Notes: a model not told the origin generated them from the sequence alone. Counted from the stretch's first letter, positions 41,600-51,387 are shown. The stretch is DNA of 64,000 nucleotides from Glycomyces luteolus (GCF_027622875.1 NZ_JAPZVP010000011.1:124001-188000), one strand, 5' to 3'. Numbers and translations are program-made.

Positions 41600-42880
41600 G
41601 TGATACCCGACCATCTGCCCGAACGCCTGGCGATCACCCTCTGGGACTTCTCCTGGTACGTGCGCACTGGCCCCGGCGAGCCCTTCGCCGACCTCGGCGC
41701 CGCGTTCGCCCGCGCCGTCGACCTCGGCTACAACGCCGTTCGCATCTGCGCGATGCCCTTCCTGCTCTTCAAGTCCGGCATCGACACCACGGCGCTGCGG
41801 CTCGAACCGCTCGGCGGCGACACGGCCTCGGGCGGCTACGGCTCGCGCGTGCGCTGGTACGACGTGCGCGAACCGACGGTGATCGACGCCCGCGCCCACC
41901 TGCTCGAGTTGTTCCGCGCCGCAGACCGCTACGGCGTCAAGGTGATCGCCTCGTCGTGGGAATACCAGCAGAGCCCGGCCTTCGCGGACGGCCCCGCCTG
42001 GTACGAGGCCCTGCACGCCGTCGACCCCGAGGACCGGCTCACGGCTCTCGCCGAAGCCCAGGCGGACCTCGTCGACTTCCTCGCCGAACACGGTCTCGCG
42101 CATGTGATCGCGTGTGTGGAGCCGCACAACGAGGTCCAGATCGGACATATCACGGCCGGTCTGCCCGGTGTCGAGGACGTGGTCGTGGAGCTTCAAGGCC
42201 GCCTGGAAGCCGGTATCGGTGCGTTCCGGGAGCGGCACCCCGAGGTCCTGTGTGCGCCGAACTACGGCGGCGTCCCGATCGGGTCCATGCGCGGCCTGCC
42301 GCGCAACGCGACCGCGCTCGGCTTCCACCCGTACGTCTACGGCGTCCTCGACGACCTCGTGGAGGAGTTCGGGCTGCGCCGCGACCCCTCGCTGTTCCCG
42401 CAGGAGCGCGCAGACGCCGAACTGCTCCGTCCCGGCGCTCCGCCGCTCGCCGAATGGCGGCTGCCCGAGGCGAAGGCGTGGAAGCTGCGGGCCTCGATCA
42501 TGCAGCCCGCCGAGATCTACGTCCACGACTGGTGCGATCCGGAGCAGTTCGACCGGTGGCTCTACGACCGCTATGGCGCGCACCGGATCGCGATGGCGAA
42601 CCGCCTGCGCGACTGGATCGACGTAGCCGCCGACCACGCGAAGCGCCTGGGTGTCCCGGTGTTCTTCGGCGAGGGCTGGGTCGGCTACACGCCCCGTGAC
42701 GGCCGTTTCGAGGAAGGACCGGTCGGCGCCCAGATCTGCCGCGACGCGATCGCCCATTCCGTGCGGGTCGGGGCCTGGGGCTCGATCGTCTGCTCCAACG
42801 CCGCCCCGCAGCATCCCATGTGGACTGATGAGGATCTGCAGCGCGAATGCAACGCCGCGCTGCTCGCGCCGCTGAAATAG
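41600..42880 (+). CDS. Cellulase-like (clan GH-A TIM barrel) hydrolase
   Basis: A 426-residue cytoplasmic protein starting at GTG 41600 with AAGGAG. It is a GH-A barrel related to families 5/53-like but not clearly assigned. Landmarks are ITLWDFSWYVRT at the first strand, the presumed acid/base Glu in CVEPHNEV after strand 4 and the presumed nucleophile in VFFGEGWVGYTPRDG near strand 7. No carbohydrate-binding module or signal peptide is present. It follows GH35 by 87 bp and ends the operon at a strong terminator. A role on galactose- or arabinose-containing oligosaccharides is suggested only by context. Confidence 0.78.
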   Translation: MIPDHLPERLAITLWDFSWYVRTGPGEPFADLGAAFARAVDLGYNAVRICAMPFLLFKSGIDTTALRLEPLGGDTASGGYGSRVRWYDVREPTVIDARAHLLELFRAADRYGVKVIASSWEYQQSPAFADGPAWYEALHAVDPEDRLTALAEAQADLVDFLAEHGLAHVIACVEPHNEVQIGHITAGLPGVEDVVVELQGRLEAGIGAFRERHPEVLCAPNYGGVPIGSMRGLPRNATALGFHPYVYGVLDDLVEEFGLRRDPSLFPQERADAELLRPGAPPLAEWRLPEAKAWKLRASIMQPAEIYVHDWCDPEQFDRWLYDRYGAHRIAMANRLRDWIDVAADHAKRLGVPVFFGEGWVGYTPRDGRFEEGPVGAQICRDAIAHSVRVGAWGSIVCSNAAPQHPMWTDEDLQRECNAALLAPLK

Positions 42881-42915
42881 CGGATGCCGGGGCCCGGACC
42901 GGGCCCCGGCATCCG
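42881..42915. terminator. Strong bidirectional terminator
   Basis: A perfect 15-bp stem CGGATGCCGGGGCCC / GGGCCCCGGCATCCG with a GGACC loop. It starts right after the hydrolase stop and abuts the stop codon of the convergent glutaredoxin gene. Confidence 0.85.
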
Positions 42916-43197
42916 TCAGGCGTCGAGGAGCGACAGCTCGCGGAGCTTCGCCTCGACCTCGGCGTTGCTCGGCTCGACCTGGTGGGAGCCGTCCGGGTAG
43001 ACCACGACGGGGATGTTCGTCCGGCCCGAGATGCGCCGCGCCTCATCGGCGGCGGCAGGGTCGGCTTCGAGGTCGACGTAGTCGAACCCGACGGCGAGCC
43101 CCTCGAGCTGCCGCTTCGTGCGGCGGCAGTCGCCGCACCATTCGGCTCCGTATACGCGGAGCGCCGGCGCGGTGCCCGCCTCGTTGCCTTCTGTCAT
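42916..43197 (-). CDS. Glutaredoxin-like / mycoredoxin-type thiol oxidoreductase (CGDC)
   Basis: A 93-residue thioredoxin-fold protein starting at ATG 43197 (AAGGGACGG upstream; an in-frame GTG at 43218 is possible). The active site is EWCGDCRRTKRQL, and the cis-Pro loop is RTNIPVVVYPDGS. It resembles the actinobacterial glutaredoxin-family proteins that reduce mycothiol mixed disulfides (Mrx1 is CGYC), with Asp in place of Tyr. The exact partner is not shown by context. Confidence 0.88.
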   Translation of the reverse strand: MTEGNEAGTAPALRVYGAEWCGDCRRTKRQLEGLAVGFDYVDLEADPAAADEARRISGRTNIPVVVYPDGSHQVEPSNAEVEAKLRELSLLDA

Positions 43198-43281
43198 GTC
43201 GCTACCGTCCCTTCTCACGGTGTGGAACGGTACGCCTCTCCGTCGGCCGATGCCACCGGAGTGTGGCCGGGTAGACGCCGG

Positions 43282-46200
43282 TCAGGGGCGCAGTCGGAAG
43301 GCCTTGTGGGTCGGGCGGAAACCCGCCGCTTCCAGGAGCGGGCCCAGGGGTGTGGCGAGCGCCGTAGCATCGTTGACGCGTTCGATCGACAGCACGTCGG
43401 CGGCTCCGGCGCGGACCGCGTCAGCGAGGGCGTCGACGGCGGCCCGCATCCGGCCGTCGCCAGCGATCCCATCCGATTCGCTTGCCGGCCAGGCGATCAT
43501 CGTCTTGCCGCCACGTTCGAGGTAGAGCACCAGCGCGCCGTCGACGAGGACGACGAGCGAACCGGCCTTGCGGCCCGGCTTGTGGCCCGCGCCCGCGGGC
43601 GGTTCGGGCCATGGGAGGGCGGCGCCGTAGGCGTTGGCGGGGTCGGTCGCGGCCAGGACCACCGCGTCGGGTTCGTGCGGGCGCTCGCGATCGGCCGCGA
43701 CGGCGCGCAGGCGGTCGACGGCGCCGTCGGCGGCGAACTGGGCCGCGCCGAGCCCTTCGACCACGTATCCGCGGCGGGCCTTGCCCGACTCCTCGAAGAC
43801 CGACAGGACCCGGTAGGCCTTCGCGAAGCCGCCCTCGACGTCCTCGGCGGCCACCGCGCCGCGGGTGACCACGCCGTGGCGGTCCAGGAGCGTCGTCGCG
43901 AGGGCGTGCGCCCGCACCGTGGGGTCGGTCGCGGGAGCGGGCAGCAGCGACCAGCGTCCGGCCACTGTGGGCATGACGGCGATGCCGGTCCCGGCGCGGA
44001 ACTCGCGCCAGCCCGAGCCCGCACCGGGGGAGTAGCGCCCGCGCGGGACCGCGCGTTTGGCCCGGTGGGCGGTCGCTCCCGGTGCGCTGCCGGAGCCGAG
44101 GTACGCGCGGAGCGGGGCGAGCGTGTCGTTGGTGACGCGACCGGCCCAGACCAGGTCCCAGAGCGCTTCGGCGAGTTGGCCTTCCGAGGCTTCGGGGTGC
44201 TCGGCGCGGGCCTGCTCGGCGAGCTGGCGGAAGAAGAGGCCGAAGCCCCCCGCGAGCGCCTCCAGCAGTGCGCTGTGGAGCGGTCCCGCGTCGAACGACG
44301 TAGGTTCCGGGAGGAACAGCGGTGCGGTCTCGGCCGGGTAGAGCGCGACCCAGCCGTCCTTGCCGGGGATCGCGCCCGCCCCGGCCCACAGGATCTCGCC
44401 GGAGGCGGTGAGCTCGTCGAGCAAGACGGGGACGTAGTCGGCGACGCGAGCGGGCAGGATCAGCTTCTCCAGCGCGGAGGCGGGAACCGGCACGCCCTGG
44501 AGCTGCTCGGCGGCGCGGGCGAGTCCGTCGACGCCGCTGAGGCCGCCGCCGACGTGCTGCCATCCGGGCAGGAACGCGGCGAACGCGGCAGGGGCGACAG
44601 GTTCGAGCTCTTTGCGAAGGGCCGCAAGCGAACGGCGGCGCAAGCGGCGCAGCACCGCGGCGTCGCACCATTCGCGGCCCTCACCGCCGGGCCGGAACTC
44701 GCCCCCGGCGAGGCGGCCGTCGGCGGCGAGGCGCTGCAGGACGCCGTCGGCGACGGCGGTGCCGAGGCCGAAGCGGGCCGCCGCGTCCCCCGAGGTGAAG
44801 GGGCCGTGGGTGCGGGCGTAGCGGGCGAAGAGGTCGCCGAGGGGATCGGCGACCGGTTCGAGGAACGCGTCCGGAACGCCAGCGGGGATCGCGGCGCCGA
44901 GGGCGTCCCGGAGGCGGCCCGCGTCCTCGATCGCGGCCCAATGGTCCCGGTCGGCGATGCGCACACGGAAGCCGCGTCCGGCCCCGGCCAATGCCGCGGC
45001 CCAGGCGGGCTCCGCGCCGCGCTCGGCGAGCTCGTCGTCGCGGAGGGGGCCGAGGAGGCGCAGCAGGTCGGCGACGCTCTCGGCGTCCCGCGCGCGGCGG
45101 TCCTCGGTGAGCCACTGCAGTTCGCGCTCAAGGGATTCGAGCGCCTGCGGGTCGAGCAGCTCGCGCAGTTCGGCCTGGCCGAGGAGTTCGCCGAGGAGCC
45201 GCGAGTCGAGGGACAGCGCGGCGGCCCGGCGTTCGGCGAGCGGTGTGTCTCCCTGGTACATGAACTGGGCGACGTATCCGAAGAGGAGGGAGCGAGCGAA
45301 CGGCGAGGCCTCCGGAGTCGCGATCTCGACAAGCCGCACCCGGCGGGCTTCGATGTCGCCCATGAGCTCGGCGAGGCCGGGCACGTCGTAGACGTCCTGG
45401 AGGACCTCGCGGACGGCTTCGAGGATGATCGGGAACGACGGGAACTGCGCGGCGACCTCGAGGAGCTGGGAGGAGCGCAGCCGCTGCTGCCACAGCGGCT
45501 GGCGCTTGCCCGGTTGGCGGTGGGGCAGCAGGAGGGCGCGGGCGGCGGCCTCGCGGAAGCGGGAGGCGAACAGGGCCGAGCCGCTGACGGCCTCGGTCAC
45601 GAGGTCGGTGATCTCGCCCTTGTCGAAGGCGAGGTCGGCGGGGTCGAAGCCGAAGTCCTCGGTGTCCGGCAGGCGCAGCACGATGCCGTCGTCGTGGTGC
45701 ATCAGCTGCGGGTCGACGCCGTGCCGTTCGCGAAGGCGCGCACCGAGGGCGAGCGCCCAGGGCGCGTGGACGCGGGCGCCGAAGGGGGAGTGCACGACGA
45801 TGCGCCAGTCGCCGAGCTCGTCGCGGAAGCGCTCGACGACGATGGTGCGGTCGTCCGGGACGTGCCGGGTGGCCTCGCGCTGCTCGTCGAGGTAGGCGAG
45901 GGCGTTGCGGGCGGCGAAGTCGTCCAGGCCCGCGGCGTTGAGCCGCTTGTGGGCACGGTCCCGGGGCAGCGAGGCGATCTCACGGGTGAAGGCGCCGAGG
46001 GCGCGGCCGAGTTCGAGCGGCCTGCCGAGGTTGTCGCCGATCCAGAACGGGAGCCTGCCGGGCACGCCGGGCGCGGGGGAGACCACGACGCGGTCGCGCG
46101 TGACCTCCTCGATGCGCCAGGAGGAGGTGCCGAGCGAGAACACGTCGCCGACCCGCGACTCGTAGACCATCTCCTCGTCGAGTTCGCCGACGCGGCCGCC

Positions 46201-47877
46201 GCCGCGCTTGGGATCGGTGCCCGCCAGGAAGACGCCGAACAGGCCGCGGTCGGGGATGGTGCCGCCGGAGGTGACGGCGAGGCGCTGCGCGCCGGGGCGG
46301 GCCGTCAGGTTCCCGCTCGCGCGGTCCCAGACCAGACGCGGGCGCAGCTCCGCGAACGCGTCCGACGGGTACCTGCCCGCCAGCATGTCCAATGTGGCCT
46401 CGAAGGCGGACTCGGGGAGCGAGGCGAACGGGGCGGAGCGGCGCACCACCGCGAGCAGGTCGGCGGTGGTCCAGTCGTCCATCGCGCACATGGCGACGAT
46501 CTGCTGGGCGAGCACGTCGAGCGGGTTCGCGGGGACGGTGAGCGCTTCGATCGCGCCCTCCCGCATGCGCTCGGCGACCACCGCGGACTGCACGAGGTCG
46601 CCGCGGGTCTTGGGGAAGAACACACCGCGCGAGACCGCCCCGACCTGGTGCCCGGCGCGCCCGACGCGCTGCAGCCCCGACGCGACCGACGGCGGGGCCT
46701 CGACCTGCACGACGAGGTCGACCGCGCCCATGTCGATGCCGAGCTCCAGACTGGAGGTGGCGACGACGGCACGAAGACGGCCTGATTTGAGGTCCTCCTC
46801 GACCTGCTTGCGCTGCTCCTTCGAGATCGAGCCGTGGTGGGTGCGGGCCAGGACCTGCGGCGCGGCGGGGGTCACCGAGGCGTTGCCCATCATCTCGGCC
46901 GGGCCGTGGTCCTCGGGCAGGCTCCGGCCGGTCAAGCGCTCATGCTCGATCTCGTTGAGCCTGCTCGAAAGCCGCTCGGCCACGCGGCGCGCGTTGGTGA
47001 AGACGATCGTCGACCGGTGCCGCTCGACGAGGTCGGTGATGCGCTCCTCGACGTGCGGCCAGATCGACCCGGCCGCGCGCGCCTCGGCCGCCGCGGAAGC
47101 GCCCGGCGCCGGGGCAGCCGCGAGGTCGCCCATGTCCTCGACCGGCACTACCACCGACAGGTCGAACACCTTCGCCGACGGCGGCTGCACGATCGCCACG
47201 TTCCGTTGCGGCGACAGGAAACGGGCCACCTCCTCGACCGGCCGGACGGTGGCGGAGAGGCCGATCCGGCGCGCGGGCCGCTTGAGGAGCTGGTCGAGCC
47301 GCTCCAGGGAGAGCGCGAGGTGCGCGCCGCGCTTGGTGCCCGCGACGGCGTGGACCTCGTCGAGGATCACGGTCTCCACGCCCGCCAGCGCCTCCCTCGC
47401 CTTCGAGGTCAGCATCAGGAACAGCGACTCGGGCGTGGTGATGAGGATGTCCGGCGGCCGGACCGCGATCGAGCGTCGCTCGGCGGGCGGGGTGTCGCCC
47501 GAGCGCACCGCGACGCGGATCTCGGGCTCGGGCAGGCCGAGGCGGGCCGCTTCGGCGCGGATGCCCTCGAGCGGGACGGCGAGGTTGCGTTCGACGTCGA
47601 CGCCGAGGGCCTTGAGCGGCGATATGTACAGGACCCGGCAGCGCAGTTTCGGGTCGTCGGGCGGCGGCGCGGAGGCGAGGGCGTCGAGCGAGGAGAGGAA
47701 CGCGGCCAGGGTCTTGCCGGAGCCCGTGGGCGCCACGACCAGGACGTCCTTCTCCTCGGCCAGTGCCCGCCAGGCGCTCTCCTGCGCGGGCGTCGGCGCT
47801 TGGAACGCGTCGGCGAACCATGCCGCGGTCGCGGGGAAGAACCGGTCGAGCGCGGATTTGCGAGGAGAACGGGCCAT
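43282..47877 (-). CDS. lhr: ATP-dependent helicase, Lhr family (full length)
   Basis: A 1531-residue superfamily-2 helicase. Motif I is APTGSGKT (residues 49-56), motif II is VILDEVHAV, and motif III is GLSATVRP. The second RecA domain includes ARTHHGSISKEQRKQVEEDLKSG, ATSSLELGIDMGAVDLVVQVEAPPSVASGLQRVGRAGHQ. The Lhr-specific winged helix and beta domain follow, then the long C-terminal extension (about residues 860-1531) typical of actinobacterial Lhr. It translocates 3' to 5' on single-stranded DNA and unwinds RNA:DNA hybrids in repair. The start is taken at ATG 47877, where homology begins; there is no strong ribosome site. Confidence 0.93.
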   Translation of the reverse strand: MARSPRKSALDRFFPATAAWFADAFQAPTPAQESAWRALAEEKDVLVVAPTGSGKTLAAFLSSLDALASAPPPDDPKLRCRVLYISPLKALGVDVERNLAVPLEGIRAEAARLGLPEPEIRVAVRSGDTPPAERRSIAVRPPDILITTPESLFLMLTSKAREALAGVETVILDEVHAVAGTKRGAHLALSLERLDQLLKRPARRIGLSATVRPVEEVARFLSPQRNVAIVQPPSAKVFDLSVVVPVEDMGDLAAAPAPGASAAAEARAAGSIWPHVEERITDLVERHRSTIVFTNARRVAERLSSRLNEIEHERLTGRSLPEDHGPAEMMGNASVTPAAPQVLARTHHGSISKEQRKQVEEDLKSGRLRAVVATSSLELGIDMGAVDLVVQVEAPPSVASGLQRVGRAGHQVGAVSRGVFFPKTRGDLVQSAVVAERMREGAIEALTVPANPLDVLAQQIVAMCAMDDWTTADLLAVVRRSAPFASLPESAFEATLDMLAGRYPSDAFAELRPRLVWDRASGNLTARPGAQRLAVTSGGTIPDRGLFGVFLAGTDPKRGGGRVGELDEEMVYESRVGDVFSLGTSSWRIEEVTRDRVVVSPAPGVPGRLPFWIGDNLGRPLELGRALGAFTREIASLPRDRAHKRLNAAGLDDFAARNALAYLDEQREATRHVPDDRTIVVERFRDELGDWRIVVHSPFGARVHAPWALALGARLRERHGVDPQLMHHDDGIVLRLPDTEDFGFDPADLAFDKGEITDLVTEAVSGSALFASRFREAAARALLLPHRQPGKRQPLWQQRLRSSQLLEVAAQFPSFPIILEAVREVLQDVYDVPGLAELMGDIEARRVRLVEIATPEASPFARSLLFGYVAQFMYQGDTPLAERRAAALSLDSRLLGELLGQAELRELLDPQALESLERELQWLTEDRRARDAESVADLLRLLGPLRDDELAERGAEPAWAAALAGAGRGFRVRIADRDHWAAIEDAGRLRDALGAAIPAGVPDAFLEPVADPLGDLFARYARTHGPFTSGDAAARFGLGTAVADGVLQRLAADGRLAGGEFRPGGEGREWCDAAVLRRLRRRSLAALRKELEPVAPAAFAAFLPGWQHVGGGLSGVDGLARAAEQLQGVPVPASALEKLILPARVADYVPVLLDELTASGEILWAGAGAIPGKDGWVALYPAETAPLFLPEPTSFDAGPLHSALLEALAGGFGLFFRQLAEQARAEHPEASEGQLAEALWDLVWAGRVTNDTLAPLRAYLGSGSAPGATAHRAKRAVPRGRYSPGAGSGWREFRAGTGIAVMPTVAGRWSLLPAPATDPTVRAHALATTLLDRHGVVTRGAVAAEDVEGGFAKAYRVLSVFEESGKARRGYVVEGLGAAQFAADGAVDRLRAVAADRERPHEPDAVVLAATDPANAYGAALPWPEPPAGAGHKPGRKAGSLVVLVDGALVLYLERGGKTMIAWPASESDGIAGDGRMRAAVDALADAVRAGAADVLSIERVNDATALATPLGPLLEAAGFRPTHKAFRLRP

Positions 47878-47962
47878 GCCGTCAATGGTGCCCCGGAGCG
47901 CCGACATGACCGCCGCGGTTCCCGGATCCGAGCACGCGCGCTCATACCTCGACACCCGTCTA

Positions 47963-47976
47963 TGTTTTCGACAACA
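47963..47976. promoter_or_regulatory. LacI-type operator before the arabinanase-like gene
   Basis: TGTTTTCGACAACA, a 14-bp palindrome with one mismatch. It sits about 85 bp upstream of the secreted enzyme gene at 48063 and matches the perfect site at 51503-51516 in 13 of 14 positions. Confidence 0.7.
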
Positions 47977-48062
47977 TTTCTGCTAGGTTGAGCCACGAAC
48001 ACGGGAGCGGGCGCCGGGCCAGGCGTTCGCGCCCACCGCAAGCGTCCCCTTGAGGAGTGGCG

Positions 48063-50312
48063 ATGAAGCCGAAGAGATCCATGTGGTGGAGGGCGCTGGC
48101 CGCGCTCTTCGCGGCGGCGGCGCTGGTGCTCGCACCGTCGGCGCCCGCGCAGGCGTACAACCCGATGGGCGGGGTCCTGTACGACCTCGGCGACCGGGAA
48201 TGCCTGAAGGGCCTGGGGAACTGCGCGGTCTACCCGAAGTCCGCGCAGCTGCCGGGCGGCCGCCTGGTGGCGGCCTTCGAGAACGCGGTCGTCGCCCCCT
48301 CCGGCAGCGCCGACGGCGAGACCCTTCCCGTCTACAAGAGCGACGACCACGGCACGAGCTGGCAGCACCTCACCGAGGTGCCCGCACCCGCGTACCTCTC
48401 GAGCGACCCCGCGTACGACCGGTACATCAGCCACTGGGGCAGCCCGTACCTCTACGCCCTCCCGCAGCAGGTCGGGAACCTCTCGGCCGGGACCCTGCTG
48501 CTCGCCAGCATCGTCACGGGCGACGACCACTACTTCCTCGAGCGCAAGGCCGCCGATCCGAACTGGGTGCCCACCAACGACGGCGACCGCAGCGACATGG
48601 CGCTCGCGCTCTACTCCAGCACCGACCAGGGCGCGACCTGGAAGGTCGTCAACATCATCGCCACCGGCGGCTGGCAGGGCGGCAGCGCCGGCGCCACGGG
48701 CGTCAACGTCGCCGCGGCCAACACCTACCGCCAGGTCGACCCCGTCTGGGAACCCTTCCTGATGGTCCACAACGGACAACTGGTCGCCTACTACTCGGAC
48801 GAGAACGACTACATCGGCGTCACCGCCGCCGGAGTGCCGATCCTCGACCCCGCCAACGCCACCGCGCCCGACTCCCACGGGCAGGTCCTGGTGCACAAGA
48901 CCTGGAACGGCACGAGCGCCGCCTGGTCCAGCCCCATCGTCGACGTGGCGGGCCTCAACGTGAACATGGGCGGCGGCAAGACCGAGATCGGCGGCGGCCG
49001 CCCGGGCATGACCACCGTCGCGCCCACCTCGGACGGCAAGTGGCTCCTCACCTTCGAGTACTGGGGCGGCGGCGCCAACGTCCGCTACAAGGTCGCTAAC
49101 AGCCCGCTCGACTTCAGATCGGTCGGCGGCCAAGCCGGTTCGGAAATCGGCGGCCTCCCGGTCGCGAGCGGCTCGCGCACGCTCTCGACCGGCGGCAGCC
49201 CGGTCCTCATCGGACTCCCTGACGGCCGGATCGTCTACAACGCCTCCGGCAGCGGCAGCGTCTGGGTGAACGAGACCGGTTCGAGCACCGGCACCTGGAC
49301 CGAGCACCAGACCAACATCGGCGCCGGGTACAGCCGCTCCCTCCAGTACGTGGAGGGCACCGGCCGCGTGTCGATCCTGCAAGGCACGTGGGGCGGCCCG
49401 ACCAGCGCCGCGATCATCCGCTTCGGCGAGGTCGACCTCGGCGACTCGGACGGCGCGTACCACCAGCTGGTGAACCGCCAGACCGGCCAGGTCCTCGGCA
49501 CGGGCGGCAACAGCACCGACGCGAACCTCGGCAACGGCGACGTCCCCGACGTCGTCCTCGAAGCACCTGGTGCCACGGCGGTTCCCGACACCCAGTACTG
49601 GCACCTCGCCACCAAAGGCGGCCAGTCCGTGACGCTGCTGAACAAGTCGGGCGGCCGCGCCGCGGGGATCTGGACCGCGAACGCCGCGGCGGGCCAGCGG
49701 ATCGGCAGCTGGGTGGACGACACCGGAACGGGCACATGGAACCTCGTCGCCACCAGCGACGGCTACTACCGGTTCCAGTCGACCGCGAACACGAGCCTGT
49801 ACCTGACCGGCGGCGGCGAAGGCGTCCCGGCGACCCTGCAGCCGCTCAACAGCAACGGCTCGCAGGAATGGCGACTGTCCGACGGGGCCGCCGGCGCGGT
49901 GACCTTGGCGGCGCGGCATTCCGGGAAGTGCGCCGATGTGGTCGCCGCTTCAGCCGTGAACGGCGCCGAAGTCGCCCAGTACGCCTGCAACGGCGGCGCC
50001 AACCAGACCTGGCGGTTCCAGAGCCTCGGCAACGGCTACTACCAGATCACCGCGGGCCACTCGGGCAAGTGCCTCGACGTGAACAGCGCCTCGACCGCCG
50101 ACGCCGCGCGCGTCGTGCAGTGGACCTGCAACGGCGGCCGGAACCAGCAGTGGGAGGTCGTCGACGCGGGCGGCGCCTACGTGCGGCTCGTCGCGCGCCA
50201 CTCGGGCAAGTGCCTCGACGTGCCGAGCAGCTCGACCGCCGACGGCACCCGGCTGCAGCAGTACACCTGCAACGGCGGCCAGAACCAGCAGTTCGCCTGG
50301 GCCGCGGCCTGA
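48063..50312 (+). CDS. Secreted six-bladed propeller glycosidase with RICIN domains (GH93/sialidase-like)
   Basis: A 749-residue secreted protein. ATG 48063 follows GAGGAG, and a signal peptide ends at APAQA (residue 31). Residues about 35-455 form a BNR/Asp-box propeller (YKSDDHGTSWQ, YSSTDQGATWK) with GHs of the exo-arabinanase (GH93) or sialidase type. The conserved GGGRPGMTTVAP and YWGGGANVRYKV fit the GH93-like group. Residues about 465-610 look like a degenerate beta-trefoil, and about 615-749 a complete RICIN domain with three GHSGKCLDV-type repeats ending in NQQW/NQQF. It would trim arabinan outside the cell. LacI-type operators link it to the importer at 51573. Confidence 0.85.
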   Translation: MKPKRSMWWRALAALFAAAALVLAPSAPAQAYNPMGGVLYDLGDRECLKGLGNCAVYPKSAQLPGGRLVAAFENAVVAPSGSADGETLPVYKSDDHGTSWQHLTEVPAPAYLSSDPAYDRYISHWGSPYLYALPQQVGNLSAGTLLLASIVTGDDHYFLERKAADPNWVPTNDGDRSDMALALYSSTDQGATWKVVNIIATGGWQGGSAGATGVNVAAANTYRQVDPVWEPFLMVHNGQLVAYYSDENDYIGVTAAGVPILDPANATAPDSHGQVLVHKTWNGTSAAWSSPIVDVAGLNVNMGGGKTEIGGGRPGMTTVAPTSDGKWLLTFEYWGGGANVRYKVANSPLDFRSVGGQAGSEIGGLPVASGSRTLSTGGSPVLIGLPDGRIVYNASGSGSVWVNETGSSTGTWTEHQTNIGAGYSRSLQYVEGTGRVSILQGTWGGPTSAAIIRFGEVDLGDSDGAYHQLVNRQTGQVLGTGGNSTDANLGNGDVPDVVLEAPGATAVPDTQYWHLATKGGQSVTLLNKSGGRAAGIWTANAAAGQRIGSWVDDTGTGTWNLVATSDGYYRFQSTANTSLYLTGGGEGVPATLQPLNSNGSQEWRLSDGAAGAVTLAARHSGKCADVVAASAVNGAEVAQYACNGGANQTWRFQSLGNGYYQITAGHSGKCLDVNSASTADAARVVQWTCNGGRNQQWEVVDAGGAYVRLVARHSGKCLDVPSSSTADGTRLQQYTCNGGQNQQFAWAAA

Positions 50313-50313
50313 T

Positions 50314-51387
50314 TCATCGCCCAGGCGCCCACGCCGTGGAGGACCTGACGACCAGTTCGGTCTGCAGGGACGGCACCCGCGGCGGGGGCGCCTGATCGAT
50401 CCGGCTGAGCAGCTCCTGCACCGCTGAACGGCCCTGCGCGGCGAAGTCGACGCGCAGGGTCGTCAGCGGCGGAGCGAAGTACGCGGCCTCGGGGATGTCG
50501 TCCACACCCGTGACACTCACGTCCTCGGGGACGCGCAGGCCCAGCTCGCGCAAGGCGAGCATGGCCCCCAGCGCCGTCTGGTCGTTCGCGGCCACGATCG
50601 CCGTCGCGCCCAGGTCGCGGCCGCGGGCCATGACCACGTCGTAGCCGGACTTGGCCGACCAGTCCCCGTGGATCGTCCCGGCCGAGACCAGGCCCTGGTC
50701 GCCCAGCGCGCGCTCGTACGCGCGGGCGCGGTTGCGGGAGGCGGAGTAGTCGGGCGGCCCGGCGATGTGGAGGAACGCCTCGTGGCCGAGCCCGGCCAGG
50801 TAGGCGATGAGCGACGGGAAGCCGATGTCGCTCAACTCGGTGCGGTGCCCGGTGACCTCGTCGTCCTCTTCGGCGGCTATGTGCGCCGGGACCCGGAAGT
50901 CGGTCCGCTCGAACACCTCGGTCATCGCGTCGGTGGAGGCGAGCGCGAGGATGCCCGCCACGTCCTGGCTCGCGGCCAGTCGGACGGCCTCGTCGACCGC
51001 GTCGGCGTCGGTCATGTCGAACGTGATGATGTCGAGCAGGTAGCCCGCCTGCCGCGCGGCGGCGCTGGCGCCCTGCACGATCCGGCTGGGGCCGACCTGC
51101 TCGAGCTCGTGGGTGAGGGCGGCGAGGCGGTGCGGGCGGCCGCTCTTGAGCGAGCGGGCCGTGAGGTTCGGCCGGTACTGCAGCTCGGCCAGCGCCTTGG
51201 CCACCTTCTCCTGGGTCTGCGGCCGGATGCCCTTGTAGCCCTTGAGGTAGCGGCTCACGGTCTGGTGGGAGACGCCGGCGGCGCGGGCGACGTCGTAGAT
51301 CGTGGCGGGTTTCGAGGCCGCCGCTGCCGACGCCTCGCCGGGCGTCCCCGGGGAGGCCGTCGTCTCGCCGACCGCGTCCACTGCCAT
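50314..51387 (-). CDS. LacI-family transcriptional regulator
   Basis: A 357-residue repressor starting at ATG 51387 with GGAGGAG. An Ala-rich N-terminal extension of about 27 residues precedes the helix-turn-helix PATIYDVARAAGVSHQTVSRYLKG. The hinge helix NLTARSLKSGRPHRLA follows. The periplasmic-binding-like effector domain includes HIAGPPDYSASRNRARAYERAL, IVAANDQTALGAMLALRELG and VTGVDDIPEAAYFAPPLTTLR. It lies between the secreted enzyme and the importer and is divergent from the importer. The TGTTTTCGAAAACA sites at both target promoters and near its own promoter are the expected binding sites. Confidence 0.93.
   Translation of the reverse strand: MAVDAVGETTASPGTPGEASAAAASKPATIYDVARAAGVSHQTVSRYLKGYKGIRPQTQEKVAKALAELQYRPNLTARSLKSGRPHRLAALTHELEQVGPSRIVQGASAAARQAGYLLDIITFDMTDADAVDEAVRLAASQDVAGILALASTDAMTEVFERTDFRVPAHIAAEEDDEVTGHRTELSDIGFPSLIAYLAGLGHEAFLHIAGPPDYSASRNRARAYERALGDQGLVSAGTIHGDWSAKSGYDVVMARGRDLGATAIVAANDQTALGAMLALRELGLRVPEDVSVTGVDDIPEAAYFAPPLTTLRVDFAAQGRSAVQELLSRIDQAPPPRVPSLQTELVVRSSTAWAPGR

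Noticed and set aside
42847-46785. 1312-codon open frame on the plus strand
   Set aside because: It is antisense to the Lhr helicase gene, and its Gly/Arg/Val-rich translation has no domain. Long antisense frames are expected at this GC content.
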